Both the position numbers and the translations under genes were made by a program. A stretch of DNA of 64,000 nt from Egaibacter danicus (GTDB lineage: Bacteria > Pseudomonadota > Gammaproteobacteria > Burkholderiales > Burkholderiaceae_C): assembly GCA_016707075.1 (NCBI GenBank), contig JADJII010000003.1, positions 124,001-188,000 on the forward strand, written 5' to 3'. The notes under the pieces were generated by a model. The model was not told the DNA's origin and searched no databases. It saw only the letters and a program-made list of their open reading frames with translations. How positions within the stretch are numbered: position 1 is the stretch's first letter; every line of letters starts with the position of its first letter. Positions 44,562 through 53,059 of this stretch are shown piece by piece.

Positions 44562-45522
44562 AGTCCGGGACTTAACGGTTCACTTCAGTGTGACCGCCCC
44601 CAACGCATGGCCATGGACAGCGAACCAGACCCTGAAGGCAGTGGATGGCGTTGCGCTGTCCGTTGCTGCGGGCGAGACCTTGGGTGTGGTGGGGGAGTCA
44701 GGCTGCGGCAAATCAACGCTGGCCCGCGCGATTCTGAACCTCATCACGGCGACGTCCGGCAGTATTGTGTGGATGGGGCAAGAGATGGCGGGCGCTTCAC
44801 CGCAGAAATGGTTCAGCGTGCGCAAGGACGTCCAGATGATCTTTCAGGACCCTCTGGCGTCGCTCGATCCACGCATGACGGTGGCCCAGATCATTGGCGA
44901 ACCCTTGCGCACCCACCATCCAGATATGTCGGCTCAGGAAATCTCGCAACGTGTCAGTGCCATGATGAGCCGTGTAGGCCTCACCGAGCAGCACAAGAAC
45001 GGTTATCCGCATGAATTTTCAGGAGGGCAATGCCAGCGCATTGGTATTGCACGTGCATTGATTCTGGAGCCCAAACTGATCATTTGCGATGAGCCTGTGT
45101 CGGCGCTGGATGTGTCCATTCAGGCGCAAATCATCAACCTGCTGAAGGACTTGCAGAAATCAATGGGCCTTGCGCTGATTTTCATTGCGCACGACCTGGC
45201 CGTGGTCAAACACATCAGCGACCGGATTCTGGTGATGTACCTGGGCCATGTGATGGAGCTGGCGCATAAAAAGGCGCTGTACGCGACTCCCCGCCATCCA
45301 TACACCCGCGCGCTTTTGTCGGCCATCCCGATTCCTAACCCCGACCGGGAACGCGCGAAAGTCATCCAGTTGCTGCATGGCGACCTGCCGTCGCCCATTA
45401 ACCCGCCCAGTGGATGTGTTTTTCGAACCCGATGCCCGCAGGCTGTCGAGCGTTGCGCGAACGAGGTGCCGCTACTTCACCGGCTGGATGATCAAACGCA
45501 AGCCGCCTGCCACCTCGCCTGA
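44554..45522 (+). CDS. oppF: Oligopeptide ABC transporter, ATP-binding subunit
   Basis: Second ATPase, 322 residues, with Walker A GESGCGKS, signature FSGGQCQRIGIARAL, Walker B LIICDEPVSALD and a C-terminal CVFRTRCPQAVERC cluster-type motif. The ATG at 44554 lies within the last codons of oppD, so they are translationally coupled. It has the extended N-terminal strand region (VTAPNAWPWTANQTLKAVDG) usual in OppF. Confidence 0.95.
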   Translation: MLEVRDLTVHFSVTAPNAWPWTANQTLKAVDGVALSVAAGETLGVVGESGCGKSTLARAILNLITATSGSIVWMGQEMAGASPQKWFSVRKDVQMIFQDPLASLDPRMTVAQIIGEPLRTHHPDMSAQEISQRVSAMMSRVGLTEQHKNGYPHEFSGGQCQRIGIARALILEPKLIICDEPVSALDVSIQAQIINLLKDLQKSMGLALIFIAHDLAVVKHISDRILVMYLGHVMELAHKKALYATPRHPYTRALLSAIPIPNPDRERAKVIQLLHGDLPSPINPPSGCVFRTRCPQAVERCANEVPLLHRLDDQTQAACHLA

Positions 45523-45548
45523 ATGCAGTTCTTCCGAGGTTTTTAGGT

Positions 45549-45604
45549 CTTTTTGACCTCCATCCCTCGTGGATATTGCGTGACCAGCTATTAAATCAAT
45601 AGCG
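45549..45604 (+). repeat. Dispersed repeat copy between oppF and murI
   Basis: ATCCCTCGTGGATATTGCGT, then GACCAGCTATTAAATCAATAG. Its last bases overlap the convergent murI end, where the minus strand reads Leu-Leu-Ile-stop, so the element supplies murI's stop codon. Confidence 0.8.
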
Positions 45605-46430
45605 AGTCAACGTTGCCTTGCCAATGCAGCCACTGTTCAGCGGCTGACTTCAGATGCGCAACCTGGCCCGTCGTACCCATGGTGATTTGGCCCAACCGGT
45701 TCTCCCTCAGTCCACCATTGGCTGATCGCAACAGTCGCCGGGTTTGCCTGGCCACCGGCTCGCCAGTCGATATGAACGGGATGCTTTGGCCCACGAGATC
45801 GTGCAAATAACCCTGTACAAAGGGGTAGTGAGTGCAGCCCAGCACCAGCGTGTCAATCTGGCCAGATTCATGGCCAAATTGGCCGATAGCCCTTGTGTAC
45901 TGTGCGCAAAGCGCTATCAGTTTCGTAGTGTTGTCGCTGTGAACGCTTTGCTCGATCGCTTCTGCCAGTCCGTCACATGGCTGGCAGATGAATTCAGCCT
46001 GGATGTTCACCGTGTCCAGCAACGCCTGGAACCGGCTGCTGGTCAGCGTGCCGCGTGTCGCCATGACCCCCACTCTTCCCGTGCGGGTCATGGCGGCGGC
46101 AGGTTTGAGTGCCGGCTCAACTCCTACGATATCGAGCCCCGGGTTTTCGCGGCGCAATATATCAATCGCCAGTGCAGTGGCCGTGTTACAGGCCACCACC
46201 AGCAACTGGATGTGGCGGTTCTGACGCAGGTAGTTCGTGATGGCCCGGGACCGCTCCAGCACGTGAGCCGCATCGCGCTCACCATACGGGGCATGGCCGC
46301 TGTCGGCGATGTAGACAAAGTCTTCGGCGGGCAGTTCGGCATGCAACGCCCGCAGGATGCTCAGGCCACCAATGCCGCTGTCGAATACGCCAATGGGCTG
46401 GGTCAACCCGTCAGACGCCTTGCCGGACAT
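45591..46430 (-). CDS. murI: Glutamate racemase
   Basis: Makes D-glutamate for peptidoglycan. Family motifs are GVFDSGIGGLSI, the catalytic Cys in VVACNTATA and the second Cys in VLGCTHYPF. At 279 residues it is slightly long. Two parts come from the dispersed repeat: an internal segment TKLIALCAQYTRAIGQ (about residues 167-183) and the terminal codons with the stop. It ends in convergence with oppF and lies downstream of the fumarase gene with a 15-base gap. Confidence 0.93.
   Translation of the reverse strand: MSGKASDGLTQPIGVFDSGIGGLSILRALHAELPAEDFVYIADSGHAPYGERDAAHVLERSRAITNYLRQNRHIQLLVVACNTATALAIDILRRENPGLDIVGVEPALKPAAAMTRTGRVGVMATRGTLTSSRFQALLDTVNIQAEFICQPCDGLAEAIEQSVHSDNTTKLIALCAQYTRAIGQFGHESGQIDTLVLGCTHYPFVQGYLHDLVGQSIPFISTGEPVARQTRRLLRSANGGLRENRLGQITMGTTGQVAHLKSAAEQWLHWQGNVDSLLI
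45879..45928 (+). repeat. Dispersed repeat copy inside murI (in frame, antisense)
   Basis: TTGGCCGATAGCCCTTGTG, then CTGTGCGCAAAGCGCTATCAG. It is diverged but collinear with the 18632 copy. murI reads the opposite strand in the same frame as the copy in the GNAT-like gene. Confidence 0.65.
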
Positions 46431-46445
46431 GGATTCCCGGCGCTC

Positions 46446-47999
46446 TCAAATTGCCTTGACAGGAATATTCTTGAACTGGCCGGTTGCTATCTTTTTCTGC
46501 CACTCGGCCGGGCCGGTGTCATGCGCGTTGGTGCCAGTAGAGTCCACCGCCACGGTCACCGGCATGTCAACGACGTCGAACTCGTAAATGGCTTCCATGC
46601 CCAGGTCGGCAAAGCCCACCACTTTGGCGCTCTTGATGGCCTTGCTGACCAGATAGGCCGCACCGCCCACCGCCATCAGGTAGGCGCTCTTGTGCTTCTT
46701 GATGGCGTCCACGCCTGTGGGTCCACGCTCGGCTTTGCCGATCATTGAGATCAGACCGGTTTGCGCCAGCATCATCTCGGTGAATTTGTCCATGCGTGTG
46801 GCGGTGGTCGGGCCGGCAGGGCCAACCGCTTCACCCTTGATCGGGTCAACCGGGCCGACGTAGTAAATGGTGCGGTTGGTGAAGTCCACCGGCAACTTCT
46901 CCCCTTTGGCCAGCATGTCCTGAATGCGCTTGTGCGCGGCGTCACGACCGGTCAGCATCTTGCCGTTCAGCAGCAGGGTATCGCCCGCCTTCCACTGCGC
47001 AATTTCCGATTTGGTCAGGGTGTTGAGATCCACCTTCTTGCTCTTTTTGTAGTCAGGCGCCCAGTGCACATCGGGCCACAGGCTCAATGATGGCGGATCC
47101 AGATAAACCGGGCCGCTACCGTCCATCACCAGATGCGCGTGACGCGTGGCAGCGCAGTTGGGAATCATCGCTACGGGTTTGCCTGCCGCGTGGGTCGGGT
47201 ACATGTTGATCTTGATGTCCAGCACCGTGGTCAGGCCACCCAGGCCCTGCGCTCCAATGCCCAGCGCGTTGACTTTTTCAAACAGCTCCAGGCGAAGTTC
47301 TTCCACCTTGTTGAGCTTCTCGCCACGGGTGGCCTTGGCCTGCAGTTCGTACATGTCGATATCTTCCATCAGGCTTTGCTTGGCCAGCAACACGGCCTTT
47401 TCTGCCGTGCCCCCAATGCCAATGCCCAGCATGCCAGGCGGGCACCAGCCGGCGCCCATGGTGGGCACGGTTTTGAGTACCCAGTCCACCACCGAGTCGG
47501 ACGGGTTGAGCATGACCAGTTTGGACTTGTTCTCCGAGCCACCGCCCTTGGCAGCCACGGTGATGTCCAGCTTGTCACCCGCCACGATCTCGACATTGAT
47601 CACGGCAGGCGTGTTGTCCTTGGTGTTCTTGCGGTCAAACTGCGGGTCGGCCACGATGGAGGCACGCAGCGTGTTGTCGGGGTGGTTGTAGCCGCGGCGG
47701 ACACCTTCGTTGATGGCGTCGTCCAGCGTTCCGGTGAAGCCTTCAAGGCGCACATCCATGCCAATTTTCAGGAAGACGTTGACTATGCCGGTGTCCTGAC
47801 AGATCGGGCGGTGCCCCTCGGCACTCATGCGGGAGTTGGTCAGAATTTGGGCAATAGCGTCCTTCGCAGCAGGGGACTGCTCACGTTCATAGGCACGCGC
47901 CAGATGGGCAATGTAGTCGGCCGGGTGGTAGTAGCTGATGAACTGCAGCGCCCCTGCGATGGTTTCAATCAGGTCTGTCTGGGTGATGGTGGTGGTCAT
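46446..47999 (-). CDS. fumA: Fumarate hydratase, class I (iron-sulfur)
   Basis: Interconverts fumarate and malate in the TCA cycle with an oxygen-sensitive 4Fe-4S cluster. The N-terminal domain has RPICQDTGIVNVFLKIG, GGGSENKSKLVML and the second and third cluster Cys regions (WCPPGMLGIGIGGTAEKAV and IPNCAATRHAH). The C-terminal beta domain is about 320-517. 517 residues from the ATG at 47999; the frame is open to 48065, but the conserved start is MTTTITQTDLIETIAGALQ. murI is 15 bases downstream. Confidence 0.94.
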   Translation of the reverse strand: MTTTITQTDLIETIAGALQFISYYHPADYIAHLARAYEREQSPAAKDAIAQILTNSRMSAEGHRPICQDTGIVNVFLKIGMDVRLEGFTGTLDDAINEGVRRGYNHPDNTLRASIVADPQFDRKNTKDNTPAVINVEIVAGDKLDITVAAKGGGSENKSKLVMLNPSDSVVDWVLKTVPTMGAGWCPPGMLGIGIGGTAEKAVLLAKQSLMEDIDMYELQAKATRGEKLNKVEELRLELFEKVNALGIGAQGLGGLTTVLDIKINMYPTHAAGKPVAMIPNCAATRHAHLVMDGSGPVYLDPPSLSLWPDVHWAPDYKKSKKVDLNTLTKSEIAQWKAGDTLLLNGKMLTGRDAAHKRIQDMLAKGEKLPVDFTNRTIYYVGPVDPIKGEAVGPAGPTTATRMDKFTEMMLAQTGLISMIGKAERGPTGVDAIKKHKSAYLMAVGGAAYLVSKAIKSAKVVGFADLGMEAIYEFDVVDMPVTVAVDSTGTNAHDTGPAEWQKKIATGQFKNIPVKAI

Positions 48000-48155
48000 G
48001 TATGAACTTTCGGTGGCACTTGTACGGCAGGCGTCAGGCAGAAGACGGGTTCTCAAATGCCTCACGACTGCGAAGGATAGGTGTTATGCAGACAATGTGG
48101 ACGAGTTTACCCAACCACGACCGTCAGTTAACTGACTTCACACAAGAATCCAGCC

Positions 48156-49373
48156 GTGCTCAAGTACCTTTCGCGCAGTGCCAATCAGTTCATACCTTCC
48201 CAGTCGCTGGGTGGTGTTCTCCTCGCCGTTGCAGCGCTGGCGGCTCTGTTGCTCAGCAACTCGCCCTGGGGTGATGCATACCAGCGTTTTCTTCACATTC
48301 CCGGTGAATTGCGCCTGGGCGGCCTGCAAGGTGGTACCGCACTGGTGCTGTCCAAGCCGCTGGTCGTCTGGGTCAACGATCTCTGGATGGCGGTTTTCTT
48401 CTTTCTGGTGGGGCTTGAAATCAAACGTGAAATGCTGGAGGGTGAACTGGCCACCCGGTCACAGGTGCTGCTGCCCGCCGTGGCGGCCTTGGGGGGCATG
48501 GCGGTTCCTGCCCTGATCTTTGCCGCGATCAATTGGGGCAACCCGGTCGCGCTGCGGGGCTGGGGCATTCCCATGGCGACCGACATAGCCTTCGCCCTCG
48601 GCATCCTGGTTCTGCTGGGGAGTCGGGTGCCTGCGTCGCTCAAGGTTTTTTTGACGGCAGTGGCCATCATTGACGACTTGGGTGCCATTCTGGTCATTGC
48701 CTTTTTCTACACGGCTGACCTGTCGTTGGTCATGCTGCTGGCGGCCGGTGTGGGTGGGCTGCTGCTGGCGCTGCTGAATCGCGCGGGCGTTAAAGGTGTC
48801 GGGCCGTATGTGATGGTGGGCCTGGTTATCTGGCTGTGCGTACTCAAGTCAGGCGTGCATGCCACACTGGCGGGTGTGGTCACCGCTCTGGCGATCCCGA
48901 TGTCAGACGGGAAGGGCGGATCGCCACTGAATCGCGCGGAGCACGCCATTCAGCCCTGGGTTGCTTTTCTGGTGTTGCCCGTGTTCGCGTTTTCAAATGC
49001 GGGTGTCTCGCTGCAAGGTGTCACACTGGCCACTTTTACCCAAACCATTCCGCTGGGCATAGCTGCCGGCTTGCTGCTGGGCAAGGCCATGGGCGTGTTT
49101 GGCGCGTCGTGGATCTTGATCCGTCTGGGGGGTGCACACCTTCCTCCACAAGCCAGTTGGCTCCAGTTCTTTGGTGTATGCGTTTTGTGTGGTGTGGGTT
49201 TCACCATGAGCCTGTTTATCGGCTCCCTCGCTTTCGAAGGCACAGAGGCTGCCTACGAAGTTCAGGTCAAGCTCGGCGTGCTGACGGGTTCTCTGCTGTC
49301 AGCCGTGTTGGGAGCCCTGTTGCTGGTGGCCAGACCGAATGCGCTGCCAGTTGATGTCCGAGTTACTGGCTGA
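48156..49373 (+). CDS. nhaA: Na+/H+ antiporter NhaA
   Basis: Exports sodium in exchange for protons. It has twelve predicted helices, the N-terminal SLGGVLLAVAALAALLLSNS, the unwound-helix and ion-binding aspartates in AVAIIDDLGAI, and MATDIAFALGIL. The 405 residues are typical. The start is GTG at 48156, which matches the usual family N-terminus. It stands alone between a divergent fumarase and a convergent YqhA-type gene. Confidence 0.96.
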   Translation: MLKYLSRSANQFIPSQSLGGVLLAVAALAALLLSNSPWGDAYQRFLHIPGELRLGGLQGGTALVLSKPLVVWVNDLWMAVFFFLVGLEIKREMLEGELATRSQVLLPAVAALGGMAVPALIFAAINWGNPVALRGWGIPMATDIAFALGILVLLGSRVPASLKVFLTAVAIIDDLGAILVIAFFYTADLSLVMLLAAGVGGLLLALLNRAGVKGVGPYVMVGLVIWLCVLKSGVHATLAGVVTALAIPMSDGKGGSPLNRAEHAIQPWVAFLVLPVFAFSNAGVSLQGVTLATFTQTIPLGIAAGLLLGKAMGVFGASWILIRLGGAHLPPQASWLQFFGVCVLCGVGFTMSLFIGSLAFEGTEAAYEVQVKLGVLTGSLLSAVLGALLLVARPNALPVDVRVTG

Positions 49374-49388
49374 AGTGCATCCGCTGCA

Positions 49389-50003
49389 TTAATGGTCAGC
49401 TTTGTCGGAACTCGGTGCGCCATGTGCCATCAGCCGGTCGGTGAGCGCGATAGCCAGCGCTGACAACAGGAACACCACGTGGATGATGGTCTGCCACATC
49501 AGAACCTTGATGTCGTAGTTGGCGGCATTGATGAAAGTTTTGAGCAGGTGGATGGACGAAATGCCAATGATGGCCGTTGCCAGCTTGACTTTCAGGACCG
49601 AGGCATTCACATGACTCAGCCACTCGGGCTGGTCTGGGTGTTCCTCCAGGTCCATGCGACTGACAAAGGTTTCATAACCACCCACAATCACCATGATCAA
49701 CAGGTTGGAGATCATGACCACGTCTATCAGCGCCAGCACGACGAGCATGATCACCGTTTCATTGAGTGACGTGATCTGGAATTCGGTCTTGTAGCCGATG
49801 CTGGTGATCAGCGCCTGCAGGGCGGTCTGGCTGCCAAATGCTGCTTCCAGCAGGTGAACGAGCTCGACCCAGAAATGGAAGACATAGACCGCCTGTGCAG
49901 CGATCAGTCCCAGATAGAGGGGCAGTTGCAGCCAGCGGCTGGAAAAAATGAAGTTGGCCAAGGGGCGCAGTTTCTTGGGACTACCTGTTTTTATTTCGCT
50001 CAT
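49389..50003 (-). CDS. YqhA/UPF0114-family membrane protein
   Basis: A 204-residue inner-membrane protein with four predicted helices and the family patterns FIFSSRWLQLPLYLGLI, NETVIMLVVLALIDVVMISN and VKLATAIIGISSIHLLKTF. The function is unknown. It is convergent with nhaA (15 bases) and divergent from acs. Confidence 0.9.
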   Translation of the reverse strand: MSEIKTGSPKKLRPLANFIFSSRWLQLPLYLGLIAAQAVYVFHFWVELVHLLEAAFGSQTALQALITSIGYKTEFQITSLNETVIMLVVLALIDVVMISNLLIMVIVGGYETFVSRMDLEEHPDQPEWLSHVNASVLKVKLATAIIGISSIHLLKTFINAANYDIKVLMWQTIIHVVFLLSALAIALTDRLMAHGAPSSDKADH

Positions 50004-50208
50004 AAGGGGGTGGGGGCTCAGATTCGGTCTGGATTGGGGTTTTTACGGACAGCCGGGATTGTAGGCCGGCAACCTGCAGGTCCTGATTCCCGGTATTCTT
50101 GGGGAACCGTACCGTCAGTGCTTTGTAAGTGGCACCCCGGATAGTCTGTACTTGACAAAGCCCCCTGATATCCACAGAAGTCGAAGACCCTATTGAGGAG
50201 ACGAAAAA

Positions 50209-52194
50209 ATGAGCACCATCGAGTCAGTCCTGGTTGAAAACCGCGTGTTTCCGCCCAGCGAAGCCACTGTGAAAGCAGCCCGTATTTCCGGTATGGACGG
50301 TTACAACGCCCTTTGCAAAGAGGCCGAAAAAGACTTCGAAGGTTTCTGGGCCCGCCTGGCCCGCGAAAACGTGCTCTGGAACAAGCCGTTCACCCGCACG
50401 CTGGACGAGTCCAACGCGCCGTTCTACAAATGGTTTGATGACGGTGAACTCAATGCTTCTGCCAACTGCCTGGACAAGCACATCGGTACACCCACTGAAA
50501 ACAAGGTGGCCGTGATTTTTGAAGCCGATGACGGCACCGTCACCAAGACCACCTACAAAGAATTGCTGGCCCGTGTGAGCCAGTTTGCCAATGCCCTCAA
50601 GGCCGACGGCGTGAAGAAGGGCGACCGCGTGCTGGTCTACATGCCCATGACGCTGGAAGGCGTGATTGCCATGCAGGCCTGTGCCCGTATTGGCGCTACG
50701 CACAGTGTGGTGTTCGGCGGCTTCTCGGCCAAGGCATTGCAGGAACGCATCATTGATGCTGGCGCCGTGGCCGTTATCACGTCCAATTTCCAGATGCGCG
50801 GCGGCAAGGAGTTGCCGCTCAAGGCCATCGTGGACGAAGGCCTGGCCATGGGTGGCTGCGAGTCCATCAAGAATGTATATGTGTACCAGCGCACGCAAAC
50901 GGCGTGCAACATGGTGGCAGGCCGCGACAAGACCTTTGCCGAGGCGCTGGCCGGCAAGAGCATCGAGTGTGCACCGGTTCCCGTGGGAGCCGAGCACCCG
51001 CTGTTCATTTTGTATACGTCGGGTTCTACCGGCAAACCCAAGGGTGTGCAGCACTCGACTGGCGGCTACCTGCTGTGGGCCAAGCTCACGATGGACTGGA
51101 CATTCGATCTGAAACCCACCGACGTTTTCTGGTGCACGGCAGACATCGGCTGGATCACCGGCCATACCTATGTGGCCTACGGTCCACTGGCTGCCGGTGC
51201 GACACAGATCATCTTTGAAGGCGTGCCGACGTACCCGAATGCCGGACGCTTCTGGCAGATGATTGAGCGCCACAAGTGCACGATTTTCTACACCGCACCC
51301 ACGGCCATCCGTTCTCTGATCAAGGCTGCCGAGAGCGACGAAAAAGTGCATCCCGACCGCTCTGACCTGAGCAGCCTTCGCATTCTGGGCTCGGTGGGTG
51401 AACCGATCAACCCTGAAGCATGGATGTGGTACTACAAAAACATTGGGCATGAGAAATGCCCGATCGTGGACACCTTCTGGCAAACCGAAACCGGCGGCCA
51501 CATGATGTCGCCGCTACCCGGTGCCACACCGTTGGTTCCCGGTAGTTGCACCCTCGCGCTGCCCGGCATCATGGCGGCGATTGTGGACGAAGTCGGCAAT
51601 GACATTCCCAACGGTACCGGCGGCATTCTGGTCGTCAAGCGACCCTGGCCGTCGATGATCCGCACCATCTGGAACGACCCTGAGCGCTTCAAGAAGAGCT
51701 ATTTTCCTGAAGAAATGGGCGGCAAGCTGTATCTGGCCGGTGACGGCGCGGTGCGCAGTGCCGACCGGGGCTATTTCCGCATCACTGGCCGTATCGATGA
51801 CGTGCTGAATGTGTCTGGCCACCGCATGGGTACGATGGAAATTGAATCCGCACTGGTTTCCAAGACCGATCTGGTGGCTGAAGCCGCCGTGGTGGGGCGC
51901 CCGGACGATCTGACCGGTGAAGCCATCTGCGCCTTTGTGGTGCTCAAGCGCTCACGCCCCACGGGCGACGAAGCCAAAGCCATCGCCAAGGAGTTGCGCG
52001 ACTGGGTGGCCAAGGAAATTGGCCCCATCGCCAAGCCCAAGGACATCCGTTTTGGCGAAAACCTGCCCAAGACCCGCTCCGGCAAGATCATGCGCCGCCT
52101 GTTGCGCTCGCTGGCCAAAGGTGAGTCCATCACGCAGGACACCTCTACGCTGGAAAACCCGGCCATTCTGGACCAGTTGGGTCAGGCGTATTGA
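50209..52194 (+). CDS. acs: Acetyl-CoA synthetase
   Basis: Activates acetate to acetyl-CoA through acetyl-AMP. 661 residues. ANL motifs are YTSGSTGKPKG, DTFWQTETGG and YLAGDGA, and the acetylatable Lys is in KTRSGKIMRRLLR. TGAGGAGACG precedes the ATG. The 205-base upstream gap shows no convincing promoter consensus. After the stop come a dispersed repeat and a strong terminator. Confidence 0.98.
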   Translation: MSTIESVLVENRVFPPSEATVKAARISGMDGYNALCKEAEKDFEGFWARLARENVLWNKPFTRTLDESNAPFYKWFDDGELNASANCLDKHIGTPTENKVAVIFEADDGTVTKTTYKELLARVSQFANALKADGVKKGDRVLVYMPMTLEGVIAMQACARIGATHSVVFGGFSAKALQERIIDAGAVAVITSNFQMRGGKELPLKAIVDEGLAMGGCESIKNVYVYQRTQTACNMVAGRDKTFAEALAGKSIECAPVPVGAEHPLFILYTSGSTGKPKGVQHSTGGYLLWAKLTMDWTFDLKPTDVFWCTADIGWITGHTYVAYGPLAAGATQIIFEGVPTYPNAGRFWQMIERHKCTIFYTAPTAIRSLIKAAESDEKVHPDRSDLSSLRILGSVGEPINPEAWMWYYKNIGHEKCPIVDTFWQTETGGHMMSPLPGATPLVPGSCTLALPGIMAAIVDEVGNDIPNGTGGILVVKRPWPSMIRTIWNDPERFKKSYFPEEMGGKLYLAGDGAVRSADRGYFRITGRIDDVLNVSGHRMGTMEIESALVSKTDLVAEAAVVGRPDDLTGEAICAFVVLKRSRPTGDEAKAIAKELRDWVAKEIGPIAKPKDIRFGENLPKTRSGKIMRRLLRSLAKGESITQDTSTLENPAILDQLGQAY

Positions 52195-52219
52195 TTGGTT
52201 GTCACCATGTTCGAGTGCG

Positions 52220-52275
52220 AGCGCTATAAAAATAGTAGCTACTCACGCATATCCAACGAGGGTTAAAGGCCTAAA
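52220..52275 (-). repeat. Dispersed repeat copy between acs and its terminator
   Basis: The minus strand reads AACCCTCGTTGGATATGCG, then GAGTAGCTACTATTTTTATAG. It is inserted between the acs stop and the hairpin at 52286. Confidence 0.85.
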
Positions 52276-52285
52276 TGAGCAATAA

Positions 52286-52320
52286 AAAAGCCCGCTGACA
52301 TGGTTGTCAGCGGGCTTTTA
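52286..52320. terminator. Bidirectional rho-independent terminator after acs
   Basis: AAAAGCCCGCTGACA pairs exactly with TGTCAGCGGGCTTTT around TGGT. It is flanked by A residues on one side and serves acs and the convergent cytochrome gene. Confidence 0.93.
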
Positions 52321-52375
52321 GTATTTGGACTGTGCGACATGCCCGTACAAGACATGCCGGGCGCCACTTGGCAAG

Positions 52376-52690
52376 TTACTTCTGGCTCAGCACCCAAGCA
52401 GCCAGCTTCTTGGCTTCGGCTTCATTCACCTGCGCGTTGGCAGGCATGGGCACGGCACCCCAGACACCAGAGCCACCTTTGAGGATCTTGACAGCCAGTT
52501 TGTCTGCAGCAGACTTGTCAGCTGCATATTTGGCAGCCACTTCCTTGTAGGCGGGGCCGACCAGTTTTTTATCCACTGCATGGCACGCCATGCAGTTTTT
52601 GGCCGTAGCCAAAGCCTGATCGGCAAAAGCGGGCGCTGCGGCGGTCACGGCTACAGCGATGGCGATTTGGGCAAACAATTTGGTTTTCAT
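52376..52690 (-). CDS. Class I cytochrome c (c-551/c8 type), periplasmic
   Basis: A 104-residue precursor with a signal peptide (residues 1-23, ending APAFA). Haem attaches at CMACH (33-37), and Met82 in VPMPAN is the likely sixth ligand. Size and pattern fit small electron carriers that serve oxidases or denitrification enzymes. It stands alone, convergent with acs and divergent from the Trp-rich gene. Confidence 0.92.
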   Translation of the reverse strand: MKTKLFAQIAIAVAVTAAAPAFADQALATAKNCMACHAVDKKLVGPAYKEVAAKYAADKSAADKLAVKILKGGSGVWGAVPMPANAQVNEAEAKKLAAWVLSQK

Positions 52691-52792
52691 CTATCGTCCT
52701 CGTGGGTTGAGTTACAGTTCCTTAACGTGATTGTAGTGACCCTGGTTGACGCGGTTTACCGGACCAAGGTGTAAAAACCACAGGAGTTTGTG

Positions 52793-53038
52793 ATGTATTT
52801 ACTGGGACTTGGAATTGTTTTACTGCTCATGAAGTACCTGGAAATGGGGCCGGTAGCCACCTGGAGCTGGTGGATCGTCCTGACGCCATTCGCATTGGCA
52901 GTCGTCTGGTGGGCTTGGGCTGACTCGTCCGGCTATACCAAACGCAAGGCCATGGAGCGTGAAGACGCCCGGCGCAAAGCCCGGGTTGACAAGAACAAGG
53001 AAGCCATTGGTACCCTGCGCAGAGGCGGACGTCGCTAG
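52793..53038 (+). CDS. Small Trp-rich membrane protein (TIGR04438 type)
   Basis: An 81-residue protein with two short hydrophobic helices (LGLGIVLLLMKYLEMGPVA and WWIVLTPFALAVVWWAWAD), six Trp residues, and a highly charged C-terminus (KRKAMEREDARRKARVDKNK). This matches the small Trp-rich family seen mainly in Burkholderiales. The ATG at 52793 has AGGAG six bases upstream; a GTG codon immediately precedes it in frame. The function is unknown. Confidence 0.85.
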   Translation: MYLLGLGIVLLLMKYLEMGPVATWSWWIVLTPFALAVVWWAWADSSGYTKRKAMEREDARRKARVDKNKEAIGTLRRGGRR

Positions 53039-53059
53039 ACGCCCCACCTTCTGCATAGA

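Noticed and set aside
50100..50200. A sigma-54 type promoter (TGGCAC) before acs
   Set aside because: The -12 half (TTGCA or TTGCT) is absent at the required spacing.
50224..51501. A long open frame (425 codons) antisense to acs
   Set aside because: It lies wholly under a clear acs gene. GC-rich codon use keeps the opposite strand open, and the translation resembles no family.
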